Below are positions 36,684 to 45,631 of a stretch of DNA of 64,000 nt, piece after piece (the first letter of the stretch is position 1; each line of letters starts with the position of its first letter). The notes under the pieces are model-generated. The model did not search any database, was not told the origin of the DNA, and worked only from the letters and a program-made list of their open reading frames with translations. A program made the position numbers and the translations under genes. This DNA comes from Caballeronia sordidicola (lineage in GTDB: Bacteria > Pseudomonadota > Gammaproteobacteria > Burkholderiales > Burkholderiaceae). The stretch is taken from assembly GCF_001544455.2 (NCBI RefSeq), contig NZ_FCOC02000007.1, positions 1-64,000 on the forward strand. The letters run 5' to 3'.

Positions 36684-36689
36684 ATTATA
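36684..36689 (-). promoter_or_regulatory. Candidate zur -10 box adjacent to the start codon
   Basis: Read leftward this is TATAAT followed by 6 bp and then the zur ATG. The usual +1 position, about 7 bp past a -10, would be the A of the ATG, so the transcript may be leaderless. No good -35 is seen. Confidence 0.45.
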
Positions 36690-36737
36690 CGCTGCCGCGG
36701 CGCGCGGACAGCCATTAGGCGCGCGGCGTGCTGGCGA

Positions 36738-36917
36738 TCATTGCGGCCGCGCCGGCTGGCCGGACGTGGCGGGCGCGATGATCATGACGGGCGGCGTGGT
36801 ATCGGTCGGGACGCCCTTGTAGTCGGGCGGATCCTGCGGAATCACGCGATGCGGCGTTGGATCGGCACATGCCGAAAGGAATACGGAGCAGGCAAACAGA
36901 ACGGCAAAGCGCGGCAT
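36738..36917 (-). CDS. Small predicted lipoprotein, proline-rich
   Basis: A 59-residue protein. A short signal peptide (MPRFAVLFACSVFLSAC) ends in lipobox LSAC with lipidated Cys17, followed by a Pro/Asp-rich, unstructured-looking tail (PHRVIPQDPPDYKGVPTDTTPP, then MIIAP and a Pro-Gln end). The ribosome-binding site is weak. It lies upstream of zur on the same strand. No family recognised. Confidence 0.55.
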   Translation of the reverse strand: MPRFAVLFACSVFLSACADPTPHRVIPQDPPDYKGVPTDTTPPVMIIAPATSGQPARPQ

Positions 36918-37093
36918 GGACGGCCCGGATATGGTTTTCGTGGATTTGAAGACGAAGCAGGAAGAGTAAACGATATCGGGGATTGCGACCGAATCGCCAC
37001 CGAATCGCCACCGAATGGCAATTGAATGCAACGCAGTGGGCAGCAAACCAACCATGCGGAAAACGACGCGCAGAAAGAAGCACAAAAATGACA

Positions 37094-37124
37094 AAGGGGT
37101 CGCGAGTTGAACTCGTGACCCCTT
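37094..37124 (-). terminator. tRNA-Pro terminator
   Basis: Arms AAGGGGTC/GACCCCTT (37094-37101 with 37117-37124) plus inner GAGT/ACTC pairs form a stable hairpin 12 bp downstream of tRNA-Pro, with a short T run after it when read leftward. Confidence 0.75.
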
Positions 37125-37135
37125 CATGTGTAACG

Positions 37136-37212
37136 TGGTCGGAGCGAAAGGATTCGAACCTTCGACCCTCTGATCCCAAATCAGATGCGCTACCAGGCTG
37201 CGCTACGCTCCG
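37136..37212 (-). tRNA. tRNA-Pro (anticodon TGG)
   Basis: Minus-strand cloverleaf of 77 nt with encoded CCA. Acceptor CGGAGCG pairs with CGCTCCG, the anticodon stem TCTGA/TCAGA encloses TTTGGGA with anticodon TGG (reads CCA and, with modification, other proline codons), and the T-arm has GGTTCGAATCC. Confidence 0.96.
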
Positions 37213-37287
37213 ACAAGAGCGAGACTATAGCGTGTACTGGGTACCGGCGCAATCAAAAACGCTCGAGACCCTAAAAGGAGATAGTCG

Positions 37288-37746
37288 ATGAACCTCATTC
37301 TCTGGCGCCACGCCGAAGCCGAAGACCAAGCCGCGAGCGACCTCGCGCGGCAGCTAACAGGCCGCGGCGTCAAGCAGGCCCAAGCGGCGGCGAAATGGCT
37401 GAAAAGCCGTATCGATGACGACGCAATCTTTCTTGTCAGTCCCGCCACGCGCACCATCCAGACAATGGAAGCCTTCGGCGACCGGTATCAGGTTGTGAAG
37501 GAAATCGCGCCGGGCGCCGACGCGCAAGCCGCGCTCGACGCAGCACAATGGCCCCAGGGCGCTGCGGAAACGGTCGTGGTGGTCGGACACCAGCCGACGC
37601 TTGGGCGCGCCGCGGCTTTGCTCATGACAGGGCACGAAGCCGACTGGACCATGAAGAAGGCCGGCATCTGGTGGTTCCAGGGCCGTTCGCGCGCGGGCGA
37701 CGATCAAATCGTACTGCGCGCCGTCACGAGTCCCGAGCTGCTTTGA
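37288..37746 (+). CDS. sixA: Phosphohistidine phosphatase SixA-like
   Basis: A 152-residue histidine-phosphatase-superfamily protein. It begins MNLILWRHAEAEDQA, the Arg-His-Ala motif of SixA with catalytic His8, and has VVVGHQPTLGRAAALL near residue 92 with the second active histidine. SixA dephosphorylates histidine-containing phosphotransfer domains in two-component systems. A strong AAAGGAG ribosome-binding site precedes the ATG. It sits 75 bp after tRNA-Pro. Confidence 0.9.
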   Translation: MNLILWRHAEAEDQAASDLARQLTGRGVKQAQAAAKWLKSRIDDDAIFLVSPATRTIQTMEAFGDRYQVVKEIAPGADAQAALDAAQWPQGAAETVVVVGHQPTLGRAAALLMTGHEADWTMKKAGIWWFQGRSRAGDDQIVLRAVTSPELL

Positions 37747-37898
37747 ACCTGTAAAACCCGCCTGGTCCACGGAGGACTCACAGCGCTCGCAGTGACGCTT
37801 CATTGAATCGTCACTGTGATGCCATGCGAGCGTCATTCGCGATCCTTACATTGTCGGCTATCGGTAATACGTCAGCCAAATCCATCTGGGGATTGTCA

Positions 37899-38732
37899 AT
37901 GCAGGAATCGACGACGCACGCTTTCGTGAACCCATCGAACGCTTTAGGCGGCGCAGCAGGACCGACCGCCACAGAGTCCCGCGTGCGCCTGCCGCGTGCC
38001 GCCGAGACGGTCACGGCGCAGCACAGGCTGCGGGTCTCGTGGGCACACTCGGAAACCGAGCTTCGCGAAGCGCAGCGCCTGCGATACCGCGTATTCGCCG
38101 ACGAAATGGGCGCTCAGTTAAAAGGTCCAGCGGGCCTTGACGTCGATGCATTCGATGCCTTTTGCGACCACCTGCTGGTCCGCGACCTGGATACGTTGAA
38201 GGTCGTGGGCACGTACCGGGTATTGCCGCCGCATCAGGCCGTGCGCGCCGGCCGTCTCTATGCCGAGAGCGAATTCGATGTCTCGCGCCTCGCCCATCTG
38301 CGTCCGAAGCTGGTCGAAGTGGGCCGCTCGTGCGTGCATGCCGATTACCGGAGCGGCGCGGTCATCATGTCGCTGTGGGGCGGTCTTGCCGCGTACATGA
38401 AGCAAAACGGCTACGAGACCATGCTGGGCTGCGCGAGTGTATCGATGGCCGATGGCGGCCACTACGCCGCAGATCTCTTCGACGGGATGGACAAGGACGC
38501 GTTCACGGCGCTGGAATACCGCGCGTTCGCTCACACGCCGCTGCCGGTGCAGGAATTGCGAACGGGCGCGCAAGTAACCCCGCCGCCACTGGTCAAGGGT
38601 TATCTGCGACTGGGCGCAAAAATCTGCGGCGCGCCGGCCTGGGATCCTGACTTCAACACGGCCGACTTCCTGACCCTGCTGCGCCTGACCGATATCAACG
38701 AACGCTACGCGCGGCATTTCATGGCCGACTGA
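37899..38732 (+). CDS. olsB: L-ornithine N(alpha)-acyltransferase (OlsB-like, GNAT fold)
   Basis: A 277-residue acyltransferase. The conserved block includes LRYRVFADEMGA near residue 70, a variable linker, VGTYRVLPP, and EVGRSCVHADYRSGAVIMSLW near residue 143, all characteristic of OlsB-like hemolysin-related acyltransferases. OlsB transfers a 3-hydroxyacyl group to ornithine, the first step of ornithine lipid synthesis, which often rises under phosphate limitation. The neighbours ppx, ppk and the Pho/Pst operon fit that role. No olsA is adjacent. ATG at 37899 is preferred because GGGGA lies 7 bp before it. Confidence 0.82.
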   Translation: MQESTTHAFVNPSNALGGAAGPTATESRVRLPRAAETVTAQHRLRVSWAHSETELREAQRLRYRVFADEMGAQLKGPAGLDVDAFDAFCDHLLVRDLDTLKVVGTYRVLPPHQAVRAGRLYAESEFDVSRLAHLRPKLVEVGRSCVHADYRSGAVIMSLWGGLAAYMKQNGYETMLGCASVSMADGGHYAADLFDGMDKDAFTALEYRAFAHTPLPVQELRTGAQVTPPPLVKGYLRLGAKICGAPAWDPDFNTADFLTLLRLTDINERYARHFMAD

Positions 38733-38787
38733 ACGCGACGCAGGATCGATGGCGCCCCCCGACCCCGCCCGCTCCCTGGGGCGCCAA

Positions 38788-40311
38788 TCAAACACCCGTA
38801 TAAACCACCCGATAAGGCTTGCCGATCTTCTCCCACTCGGCCGCTTCCTGCACGAGGCTATAGTCGGTCAGCGGATTCAGCGAGACCCACTCGTTGGGCA
38901 GCTTCACGTCGAAACCACCATTGGCGGACGTGACTTCGATGGCCGGCAAGCCGACATCGGCGCGTCTTCTGCACAGCAGCGCCGCCAGCCGCAGACAGAA
39001 CAGCAACGTCCAGTCGACATCGCGCGCCTGCGAAAGCTTGCCGAGCTTGCCAACGTGTCCAAGCACCAGACCCGCCAGCCGCGCCTGATCGGTACGCGAG
39101 AAACCCGGCATATCGGCATGACTCGCGATGTACGCCGAATGCTTGTGATACGCGCTATGCGAGATGGAAAGGCCGATCTCGTGCAGCGCCGCGGCCCATT
39201 CGAGGAACATCTTGTTCTCGATCCGGCGATCGGCGTCGATGGAAGACTCGCCTGCTTCGAGCTGCTCGTAGAAACCGACAGCAAGCTGCGCAATGCGCCC
39301 CGATTGCGCGCCATCGACCGCGTAGCGCCGTTTGAATCCTTCCACGGTAACGGTCCGCATGTCCTGATGCTGCGTGCGGCCGAGCAGGTCGTAGAGCACG
39401 CCGAGACGCAACGCGCCGTCGGTGGTATCGACGTATTCGATGCCCAGTTCCTCAAACACGCCAAGCATGATCGACAAGCCGCCGGCGAGCACCGGAATCC
39501 GGTCGGCCTTCAGCGCAATGAGCTTCAGCCGGTTCACGTTCTCGGCCTTGATCAACGCTTTTTTCAGCCGCTCCAGACCGCCGCGCGAAATGCCGTGCGT
39601 GATGCCGGGATCGTTGAAGCCATTGGCTTCGATCAGTTCAGCCAGCGCGCGCGCCGTGCCCGATGATCCGATCGCCTGGTCCCAGCCGGTTTGCTTGTAC
39701 TCGCTGGAGATAATCTCGATTTCACGCTTGGCGGCGAGTTCGGCCTGCCGCATGCAGTATTCGTCCACATTGCCGGCGGCGAAGAATTGCCGGCTATGGC
39801 TCACGCAGCCTATGTACAAGCTTTCCATATGGATAGGCGTGTAATGCGACCCGATGATGAATTCCGTCGAACCGCCGCCGATGTCCACCACGAGCCGTTT
39901 GCCCGCACTCGCGGGAACGGAGTGTGCGGCGCCTGCATAGATCAGGCGCGCTTCCTCGCGTCCGGCAATCACTTCGATGGGAAATCCGAGCGCGTTCTGC
40001 GCTTCGGCGAGAAATTCTTCGGCGTTCTTCGCCACGCGCAGCGTGTTGGTTGCAACCGCGCGCACGTGATCGGGATGGAAGTCGCGCAGCCGTTCGCCGA
40101 AACGCTTGAGCGCGTCCCAGCCGCGCAGTTGCGACGCGCGATCGAGGAATTTGTCGCGCGAGAGGCCCGCCGCGAGGCGCACCGGTTCGCGCAGCGCGTC
40201 GACCTGATAGATCGGGCTGCCTGCAGGCGTCTCTTCAACGCGTCCGACGATCAGCCTGAAGCTGTTCGATCCAAGATCTACGGCTGCCAAAAGATGAGGG
40301 GAATTGACCAT
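38788..40311 (-). CDS. ppx: Exopolyphosphatase
   Basis: A 507-residue Ppx/GppA-family phosphatase that trims inorganic polyphosphate from its ends; the family also hydrolyses pppGpp. The ATPase-fold start is LLAAVDLGSNSFRL and the second phosphate-binding loop is VDIGGGSTEFI near residue 141. The C-terminal HD-like domain includes AALHEIGLSISHSAYHKH near residue 363. Divergent from ppk, so the polyphosphate-making and -degrading enzymes share one 311-bp intergenic region. Confidence 0.94.
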   Translation of the reverse strand: MVNSPHLLAAVDLGSNSFRLIVGRVEETPAGSPIYQVDALREPVRLAAGLSRDKFLDRASQLRGWDALKRFGERLRDFHPDHVRAVATNTLRVAKNAEEFLAEAQNALGFPIEVIAGREEARLIYAGAAHSVPASAGKRLVVDIGGGSTEFIIGSHYTPIHMESLYIGCVSHSRQFFAAGNVDEYCMRQAELAAKREIEIISSEYKQTGWDQAIGSSGTARALAELIEANGFNDPGITHGISRGGLERLKKALIKAENVNRLKLIALKADRIPVLAGGLSIMLGVFEELGIEYVDTTDGALRLGVLYDLLGRTQHQDMRTVTVEGFKRRYAVDGAQSGRIAQLAVGFYEQLEAGESSIDADRRIENKMFLEWAAALHEIGLSISHSAYHKHSAYIASHADMPGFSRTDQARLAGLVLGHVGKLGKLSQARDVDWTLLFCLRLAALLCRRRADVGLPAIEVTSANGGFDVKLPNEWVSLNPLTDYSLVQEAAEWEKIGKPYRVVYTGV

Positions 40312-40529
40312 CGATTTTTTAGATTCCGTAGGGTTGTGTCCGCAAATGCATGGCGTTCAGGTGCGATGATCTGATCGCATGCCGCGGCGCGCCGATTTTA
40401 ATTCCAAGCGGACCGCTCTGCTGGTCTGGTGAAAAGCAAATGAAACAAACAAAGAGGATAAATCGAATCTGAGGTGAACCCAGGCGAATCTTGCCAGAGT
40501 CGACCTTACGCGCGCCCTGCGTTAAATTC
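40312..40529. other. ppx-ppk divergent intergenic region, left part
   Basis: No gene is supported in this stretch. The ppk-proximal end (40530-40558) carries the candidate PhoB half-sites listed separately. Nothing clear for a ppx promoter was seen. Confidence 0.5.
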
Positions 40530-40558
40530 GTGACATTATGATTTCATAAAAACGTCAT
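40530..40558 (+). promoter_or_regulatory. Candidate PhoB box before ppk (three 11-bp-phased half-sites)
   Basis: GTGACAT (40530-40536), ATTTCAT (40541-40547) and ACGTCAT (40552-40558) lie at exact 11-bp spacing, with an AAAA linker between the second and third, matching the CTGTCAT-type direct-repeat logic of PhoB boxes at 5 of 7 positions each. It is 65 bp upstream of the ppk ATG. A -10 downstream is weak (TATTGT at 40561 or TTCATT at 40569). Confidence 0.5.
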
Positions 40559-40622
40559 CATATTGTGGTTCATTCCGGGCGATCCTTGCGTATTCTGTTT
40601 TTGTGAGTACTTTTCCATACTG

Positions 40623-42686
40623 ATGTCCAACCGCTCCCCCCTTCTGAACCGCGAACTGGGCATTCTGGGTTTTAACGAACGCGTATTGTCGCAAGCCGCC
40701 GATACCGCCGTTCCCCTGCTCGAACGACTCCGCTTCATCTGCATCACCAGCAGCAATCTCGACGAATTCTTCGAAGTCCGCATGGCCGGCATGCAGGAAC
40801 AGATGCGAGACAACCCAGGCTCGCTTTCGCCCGATGGCATGTCGTTGCAGCATGTGTACGATCTCGTGGTCGAGCGCGCGCATCGGCTGGTGCATCAGCA
40901 ATACGCGATGCTGCAGGACAGCGTGTATCCCGCGCTCGAAAGCGAAGGCATCTATTTTCATGGCGTGGAGTCCTGGACCGAGGCACAGACCGACTGGGCG
41001 CGCGACTACTTTCAAAACGAGTTGCTGCCGGTGCTGACACCCATCGGGCTTGATCCCGCGCATCCGTTTCCGCGTGTGCTGAACAAGAGCCTGAACTTCG
41101 TCATAGAACTCGAAGGCAAGGATGCGTTCGGGCGTCAGGCGGTCATGGGCATTGTCCAGGCGCCGCGTGCGCTGCCCCGGCTCGTGCGCATGCCCGAAGC
41201 GCTGTCGGGATATCCGCATGGCTTCGTGCTGTTGAGCTCGTTGATGCAGCGTTTCGTGGACCAGTTGTTTCCGCATCTGGTCGTGCGCAGTTGCAACCAG
41301 TTCCGTATCACGCGCAACAGCGAACTGTTCGTCGATGAAGACGAAATCACCAATCTGCGCGTGGCGCTCCAGGGCGAATTGCCGGCGCGGCATCTGGGCA
41401 ATGCGGTGCGCCTGGAAGTATCGGCGGAAACGCCGCCTCATATGGTCCGCCGGCTTCTGGACGAGAGCGAACTGAATGATCGCGATTGTTATCGCGTGAA
41501 CGGGCCGGTGAATCTCGTGCGCCTCATGCAGTTGCCCGAAATGGTCGACCGGCCCGACCTCAAGTTCGTCCCGCATATTCCCGCCGTGCCGAGGGAGATC
41601 GCGAACGCGGCCAATCTGTTTGATGTCATCGATAAAGGCGATGTGCTTCTGCATCACCCGTACGAGAGCTTTCAGCCGGTGCTGGAGTTGCTGTTGCAAG
41701 CTGCGAAGGACCCGCAAGTGGTCGCGATCAAGCAGACGATCTATCGCACGGGAACGGATTCGCCGCTGATGGACGCCTTGATGCAGGCCGCGCGCAACGG
41801 CAAGGAAGTGACCGTGGTCGTGGAGTTGCTCGCGCGTTTCGATGAAGAGACGAACATCAACTGGGCTTCGCAACTGGAGGCCGTCGGTGCGCACGTGGTC
41901 TATGGCGTGGTCGGCCACAAATGCCACGCGAAAATGATGCTGATCGTGCGGCGTGTGTCGCAGGGCGGCAAGATGATGCTCAGGCGTTATGCGCATCTGG
42001 GAACGGGAAATTACCATCCGCGTACCGCGCGTCTTTATACCGACTTCGGCATGATGACGTCGAACCAGGAAGTCTGCGAAGACGTGCATCATGTGTTCCA
42101 GCAACTTACCGGCATTGGCGGCGAGTTGCGTTTGCATCAGCTCTGGCAAGCGCCTTTCACGCTGCATCCGAATCTCATGGATGCCATTCGCGCCGAAGCC
42201 GACAATGCCCGCGCAGGCAAGAAGGCGCGAATCGTCGCCAAGATGAACGCGCTGCTCGAACCGACCGTGATCGCCGCCTTGTATGAAGCGTCGCAGGCGG
42301 GCGTGAAGATCGATTTGATCGTACGCGGTGTGTGCGCATTGAAACCCGGCGTGGAAGACCTGTCCGAGAACATTACCGTGCGGTCGATCGTCGGGCGTTT
42401 TCTCGAGCATCACCGCATCTTCTATTTTTATGCGGGCGGTGAGGAGAAGGTGTATTTATCGAGCGCGGACTGGATGGACCGCAACTTCTTTCGCCGCGTC
42501 GAAGTGGCGTTTCCCGTGAATGACCGGCGCCTGAAACGGCGGGTGATCGCGGAAGGTTTGTCGGCTTTTCTCGGCGATAACCAGTCCGCATGGCTCATGC
42601 AAAGCGATGGTCATTATCGGCGGCGGCGGCCAGGAAAATCCATGCGCAGTGCGCAGCTTGGATTGCTGACGAAGTTCTGCTCGTAA
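40623..42686 (+). CDS. ppk: Polyphosphate kinase 1
   Basis: Makes inorganic polyphosphate from ATP. The 687-residue length fits PPK1. The family start MSNRSPLLNRELGILGFNERV follows ATG 40623; the upstream frame to 40563 is not part of the protein. The autophosphorylated histidine is in GHKCHAKMMLIV near residue 441, and the second key histidine lies in RFLEHHRIFYF near residue 600, before the LSSADWMDRN block. Divergent from ppx, and the candidate PhoB box upstream suggests induction by phosphate starvation. Confidence 0.95.
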   Translation: MSNRSPLLNRELGILGFNERVLSQAADTAVPLLERLRFICITSSNLDEFFEVRMAGMQEQMRDNPGSLSPDGMSLQHVYDLVVERAHRLVHQQYAMLQDSVYPALESEGIYFHGVESWTEAQTDWARDYFQNELLPVLTPIGLDPAHPFPRVLNKSLNFVIELEGKDAFGRQAVMGIVQAPRALPRLVRMPEALSGYPHGFVLLSSLMQRFVDQLFPHLVVRSCNQFRITRNSELFVDEDEITNLRVALQGELPARHLGNAVRLEVSAETPPHMVRRLLDESELNDRDCYRVNGPVNLVRLMQLPEMVDRPDLKFVPHIPAVPREIANAANLFDVIDKGDVLLHHPYESFQPVLELLLQAAKDPQVVAIKQTIYRTGTDSPLMDALMQAARNGKEVTVVVELLARFDEETNINWASQLEAVGAHVVYGVVGHKCHAKMMLIVRRVSQGGKMMLRRYAHLGTGNYHPRTARLYTDFGMMTSNQEVCEDVHHVFQQLTGIGGELRLHQLWQAPFTLHPNLMDAIRAEADNARAGKKARIVAKMNALLEPTVIAALYEASQAGVKIDLIVRGVCALKPGVEDLSENITVRSIVGRFLEHHRIFYFYAGGEEKVYLSSADWMDRNFFRRVEVAFPVNDRRLKRRVIAEGLSAFLGDNQSAWLMQSDGHYRRRRPGKSMRSAQLGLLTKFCS

Positions 42687-42715
42687 CCGCAACGCTTCAA
42701 CCGATCCGCGGCGCT

Positions 42716-44029
42716 TCAGGCCGCGATCGACTTTCTCAGCGACGTGCGCGCGGCCGGAAACCTGACCGAAAACGTGCTGCCGCGTCCTTCTTCGCTTTTG
42801 ACTTCGAGGTCCGCGTGATGGCGCTGCAATACGTGCTTCACGATGGCCAATCCTAGGCCCGTGCCGCCGGTATCGCGAGACCGGCTTCTATCCACGCGAT
42901 AAAACCGCTCCGTCAAACGCGGAATGTGTTCGGCTGGAATGCCGAGTCCGCTATCGCGCACTGAAAATACCGCGCGATCACGAATGCGTTGCCACGTGAC
43001 ATCGATCGTGCCGCCGTCCGGCGTATATCGGATTGCATTGGTCACCAGATTGGCGAGCGCACTGACAATCTCGGTTTCGGAACCGGAGACCGTCAGCGCT
43101 TCGTCAACGTTGAACGTGATCCGATGCCGGCCGCCGGATAAATTGTCGGCGTCTTCTTCGAGATGACGCAAAACCGCCCGCATATCGAGCACATCCTCGC
43201 TCGGCGGTTTGCCGTCGCCTTCAAGATTCGCCAGCACGAGCAGGTCACGCACAATGTTCTGCATGCGCGCCGATTGCTGTTCCATCATCTCCAGATAACG
43301 CGCGCGGTCGGCTTCATCCAGTGGAATCTCGCGCATGGTTTCGAGAAAGCCCGACAACACGGTCAACGGCGTCTTCAACTCATGCGAAACGTTCGCGACA
43401 AAATCGCGCCGCATGGAATCCGTTCGTTCCAGTTCGGTTATATCCTGCGTGAGGATCAGCTTGCGATTTTCACCGTATGGAAATATCTGCACGGACAACA
43501 CATGTTGCCGGTTCGCGCCCATTCCACGCATGACCAGCACTTCCTCATAATGCTGCGAGGCGAGATACCGGACAAACTCGGGTTGACGCACGAGATGGGT
43601 TATATGCTGGCGCAGATCGCGTTTTGCATCGAGCCCGAAATGCGTTTCCGCAATGGCATTGCACCATTCGATCTGATCGGTATCGTCGAGCATGGCCACG
43701 CCATTCGGCGACGCCTGAATACCCTGGATAAAACGCGAATGCTGCTGCTCGACCTGACGCACCTGCGCATGCCAGCGCTTGGCGAGTTTATGCAGCCGAT
43801 AATAAATCTCGCCCCACACCCCCGGCGCGCTCGGCACTTCGCCATATACGGGTGCGTCCAGCAAGCGCCAGAGACGCTGAGTATGAAAGGTCGTGAAGAG
43901 TGTCTGCAGAACCAGCATGACGAGCGCAAAACAGAGCGCAGTGCGCAAACCAAGCAGCGCACCAACGATCACGCTCAATATCGCGAGTAACGCGAGGGAC
44001 ACGAGGGAACGCGTCCAGATGATATTCAT
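42716..44029 (-). CDS. phoR: Phosphate regulon sensor histidine kinase
   Basis: A 437-residue membrane sensor kinase. Two adjacent N-terminal hydrophobic segments (residues about 8-50) lack a large periplasmic loop, as in PhoR. A PAS domain follows (IQASPNGVAMLDDTDQIEWC near residue 106). HisKA is NVSHELKTPL near residue 213 with the phosphorylated histidine, and the ATPase domain has N-box NLVTNAIRYTPDGG, DSGLGIP and GGTGLGLAIVKHVLQRH. Last gene of the pst-phoU-phoB-phoR cluster; signals Pi via PstSCAB and PhoU. Confidence 0.94.
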   Translation of the reverse strand: MNIIWTRSLVSLALLAILSVIVGALLGLRTALCFALVMLVLQTLFTTFHTQRLWRLLDAPVYGEVPSAPGVWGEIYYRLHKLAKRWHAQVRQVEQQHSRFIQGIQASPNGVAMLDDTDQIEWCNAIAETHFGLDAKRDLRQHITHLVRQPEFVRYLASQHYEEVLVMRGMGANRQHVLSVQIFPYGENRKLILTQDITELERTDSMRRDFVANVSHELKTPLTVLSGFLETMREIPLDEADRARYLEMMEQQSARMQNIVRDLLVLANLEGDGKPPSEDVLDMRAVLRHLEEDADNLSGGRHRITFNVDEALTVSGSETEIVSALANLVTNAIRYTPDGGTIDVTWQRIRDRAVFSVRDSGLGIPAEHIPRLTERFYRVDRSRSRDTGGTGLGLAIVKHVLQRHHADLEVKSEEGRGSTFSVRFPAARTSLRKSIAA

Positions 44030-44101
44030 GAATTAGCGGATCGAGATTATTGCCACGCGATCCCACGACCCCGATTGGTCGCGGGTTTCATGCACTTTTT
44101 A

Positions 44102-44809
44102 TCAAGCGCTCTTGGCGAGCCGATACCCACTGCCACGAACCGTTTCAATCATAGCATCGCAACCCGCGGGCTTTAAAGCCGCCCGCAAGCGCTTGATATG
44201 CACGTCCACCGTCCGCTCTTCAACGAATACGTGATCGCCCCAGACCTGATCGAGCAATTGCGTGCGGCTATGCACGCGTTCCGGATGCGTCATGAAAAAG
44301 TGCAACAGCCGGAATTCGGTCGGACCAAGATCGAGCTTGATGTCGTCGGAATGACCATTTGCGTGCGCAGCCACCCGATGCGTAGCCGGATCAAGACGCA
44401 AGCCATTGATGGCCACCACGTCCTCCGTCAATTGCGGCGCGCGCCGGCGCAATACCGCCTTGATCCGCGCCATCAGTTCCTTGGGAGAAAACGGCTTGGT
44501 CACATAATCGTCCGCGCCGATTTCAAGCCCAAGCACTTTATCCTGCTCGTCGCCACGCGCGGTAAGCATGATGATCGGAATGTGTTTCGTGCGTTCGTTG
44601 CCGCGTAATTCCCGAGCGAAGGCTATACCGGATTTACCCGGCAGCATCCAGTCGAGAAGCACCAGGTCCGGCAATACGTCGCTGATCAGGTTTTGCGCCT
44701 GTTCCGCGTTATAAGCACGAATGGGGCAATGGCCCGCGTGTTGCAGATTCACCGAAATCAATTCGGAAATCGCGGGTTCGTCTTCTATAACGAGAATGCT
44801 GCTGGGCAT
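44102..44809 (-). CDS. phoB: Phosphate regulon response regulator
   Basis: A 235-residue OmpR-type regulator. The receiver domain has DE near residue 10, the phosphorylated aspartate in LVLLDWMLPGKSG near residue 54 and the conserved lysine in VTKPFSPKEL. The C-terminal winged helix (LDLGPTEFRLLHFFMTHPERV, ERTVDVHIKRLR) binds Pho boxes. ATG at 44809 was chosen because AGAGG lies 5 bp before it; an in-frame GTG at 44815 overlaps that region. Its predicted targets here are pstS and ppk. Confidence 0.94.
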   Translation of the reverse strand: MPSSILVIEDEPAISELISVNLQHAGHCPIRAYNAEQAQNLISDVLPDLVLLDWMLPGKSGIAFARELRGNERTKHIPIIMLTARGDEQDKVLGLEIGADDYVTKPFSPKELMARIKAVLRRRAPQLTEDVVAINGLRLDPATHRVAAHANGHSDDIKLDLGPTEFRLLHFFMTHPERVHSRTQLLDQVWGDHVFVEERTVDVHIKRLRAALKPAGCDAMIETVRGSGYRLAKSA

Positions 44810-44870
44810 CGGCACCTCTGTAACCTTCTTCGCGTAAGTTATCTAACGGCAATGGGAACCAAGTGAAACT

Positions 44871-45575
44871 TCAGCTCAGCGCTTCGCGTTCAAGCTGATC
44901 GCGCGACACATGGCGGACATCCGTACCCTTCACAATGTAAATAATGAATTCCGCAATGTTCTTCGCGTGATCGCCAATCCGTTCAACCGCTTTCGCGATG
45001 AACAGATAATCGAGTCCCGCTGAAATCATGCGCGGATCTTCCATCATGTATGTGATGAGCTTGCGCACGAACGCGCGGAATTCTTCGTCGATGGCTTTGT
45101 CGTCGCGCACGATCTGCGCAGCGGCAACCGTGTCGAGGCGCGCGAATGCATCGAGCGCGCGGCGCAGGATGGATACCGCCATTTCCCCGGACAACTTGAT
45201 TTCCGCGATATTCACGTTACGGCCCATGCCGTCTTCGTTGATGCGCTTCACGCGCTTCGCGATTTTCTCGGCTTCGTCGCCGGCGCGTTCCAGATTCGTA
45301 ATGGTCTTCGAGATTGCCATCAACAAGCGCAAGTCGCGTGCGGCCGGCTGGCGGCGCGCGATGATATTGCTGCATTCCTCGTCGATTTCGACTTCCATGG
45401 TATTCAGGCGCTGCTCGGCCAGAATCACCTTGTCGGCAATGTCGATATCGAACGCGTTGAGCGCCTGCATGGCATTGATGATCTGCGACTCGACCAAGCC
45501 GCCCATTTCCAGCACTTTGGACGAAACCGCGTTCAGATCGGCGTCGAACTGGCTCGACAAATGTTTATCGGACAT
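44871..45575 (-). CDS. phoU: Phosphate transport system regulator PhoU
   Basis: A 234-residue, almost all-helical protein of two repeated PhoU three-helix bundles. Each repeat carries the metal-binding E/DxxxD pattern, seen as NLERAGDEAEKIAKR near residue 92 and KAVERIGDHAKNIAEF near residue 199. It links the Pst transporter to PhoR to keep the Pho regulon off when phosphate is plentiful. Located between pstB and phoB in the same direction. Confidence 0.95.
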   Translation of the reverse strand: MSDKHLSSQFDADLNAVSSKVLEMGGLVESQIINAMQALNAFDIDIADKVILAEQRLNTMEVEIDEECSNIIARRQPAARDLRLLMAISKTITNLERAGDEAEKIAKRVKRINEDGMGRNVNIAEIKLSGEMAVSILRRALDAFARLDTVAAAQIVRDDKAIDEEFRAFVRKLITYMMEDPRMISAGLDYLFIAKAVERIGDHAKNIAEFIIYIVKGTDVRHVSRDQLEREALS

Positions 45576-45631
45576 ATGTGCTCCTGAAGTCCTTTTTTAG
45601 CCCGTATGACTGCGAGAGATCCATCGCGGAC

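Noticed and set aside
37797..37814. PhoB box before olsB
   Set aside because: GCTTCAT-N4-TCGTCAC matches only about four of seven positions per half and has no clear -10; kept only as a weak hint in the phosphate-island finding.
38751..38785. GGCGCCCC/GGGGCGCC hairpin between olsB and ppx as a terminator
   Set aside because: The 8-bp stem is real but a 19-nt loop and no T run on either side make it a poor intrinsic terminator.
40536..42413. 625-codon open frame antisense to ppk
   Set aside because: Shadow of ppk, which has all its catalytic motifs.
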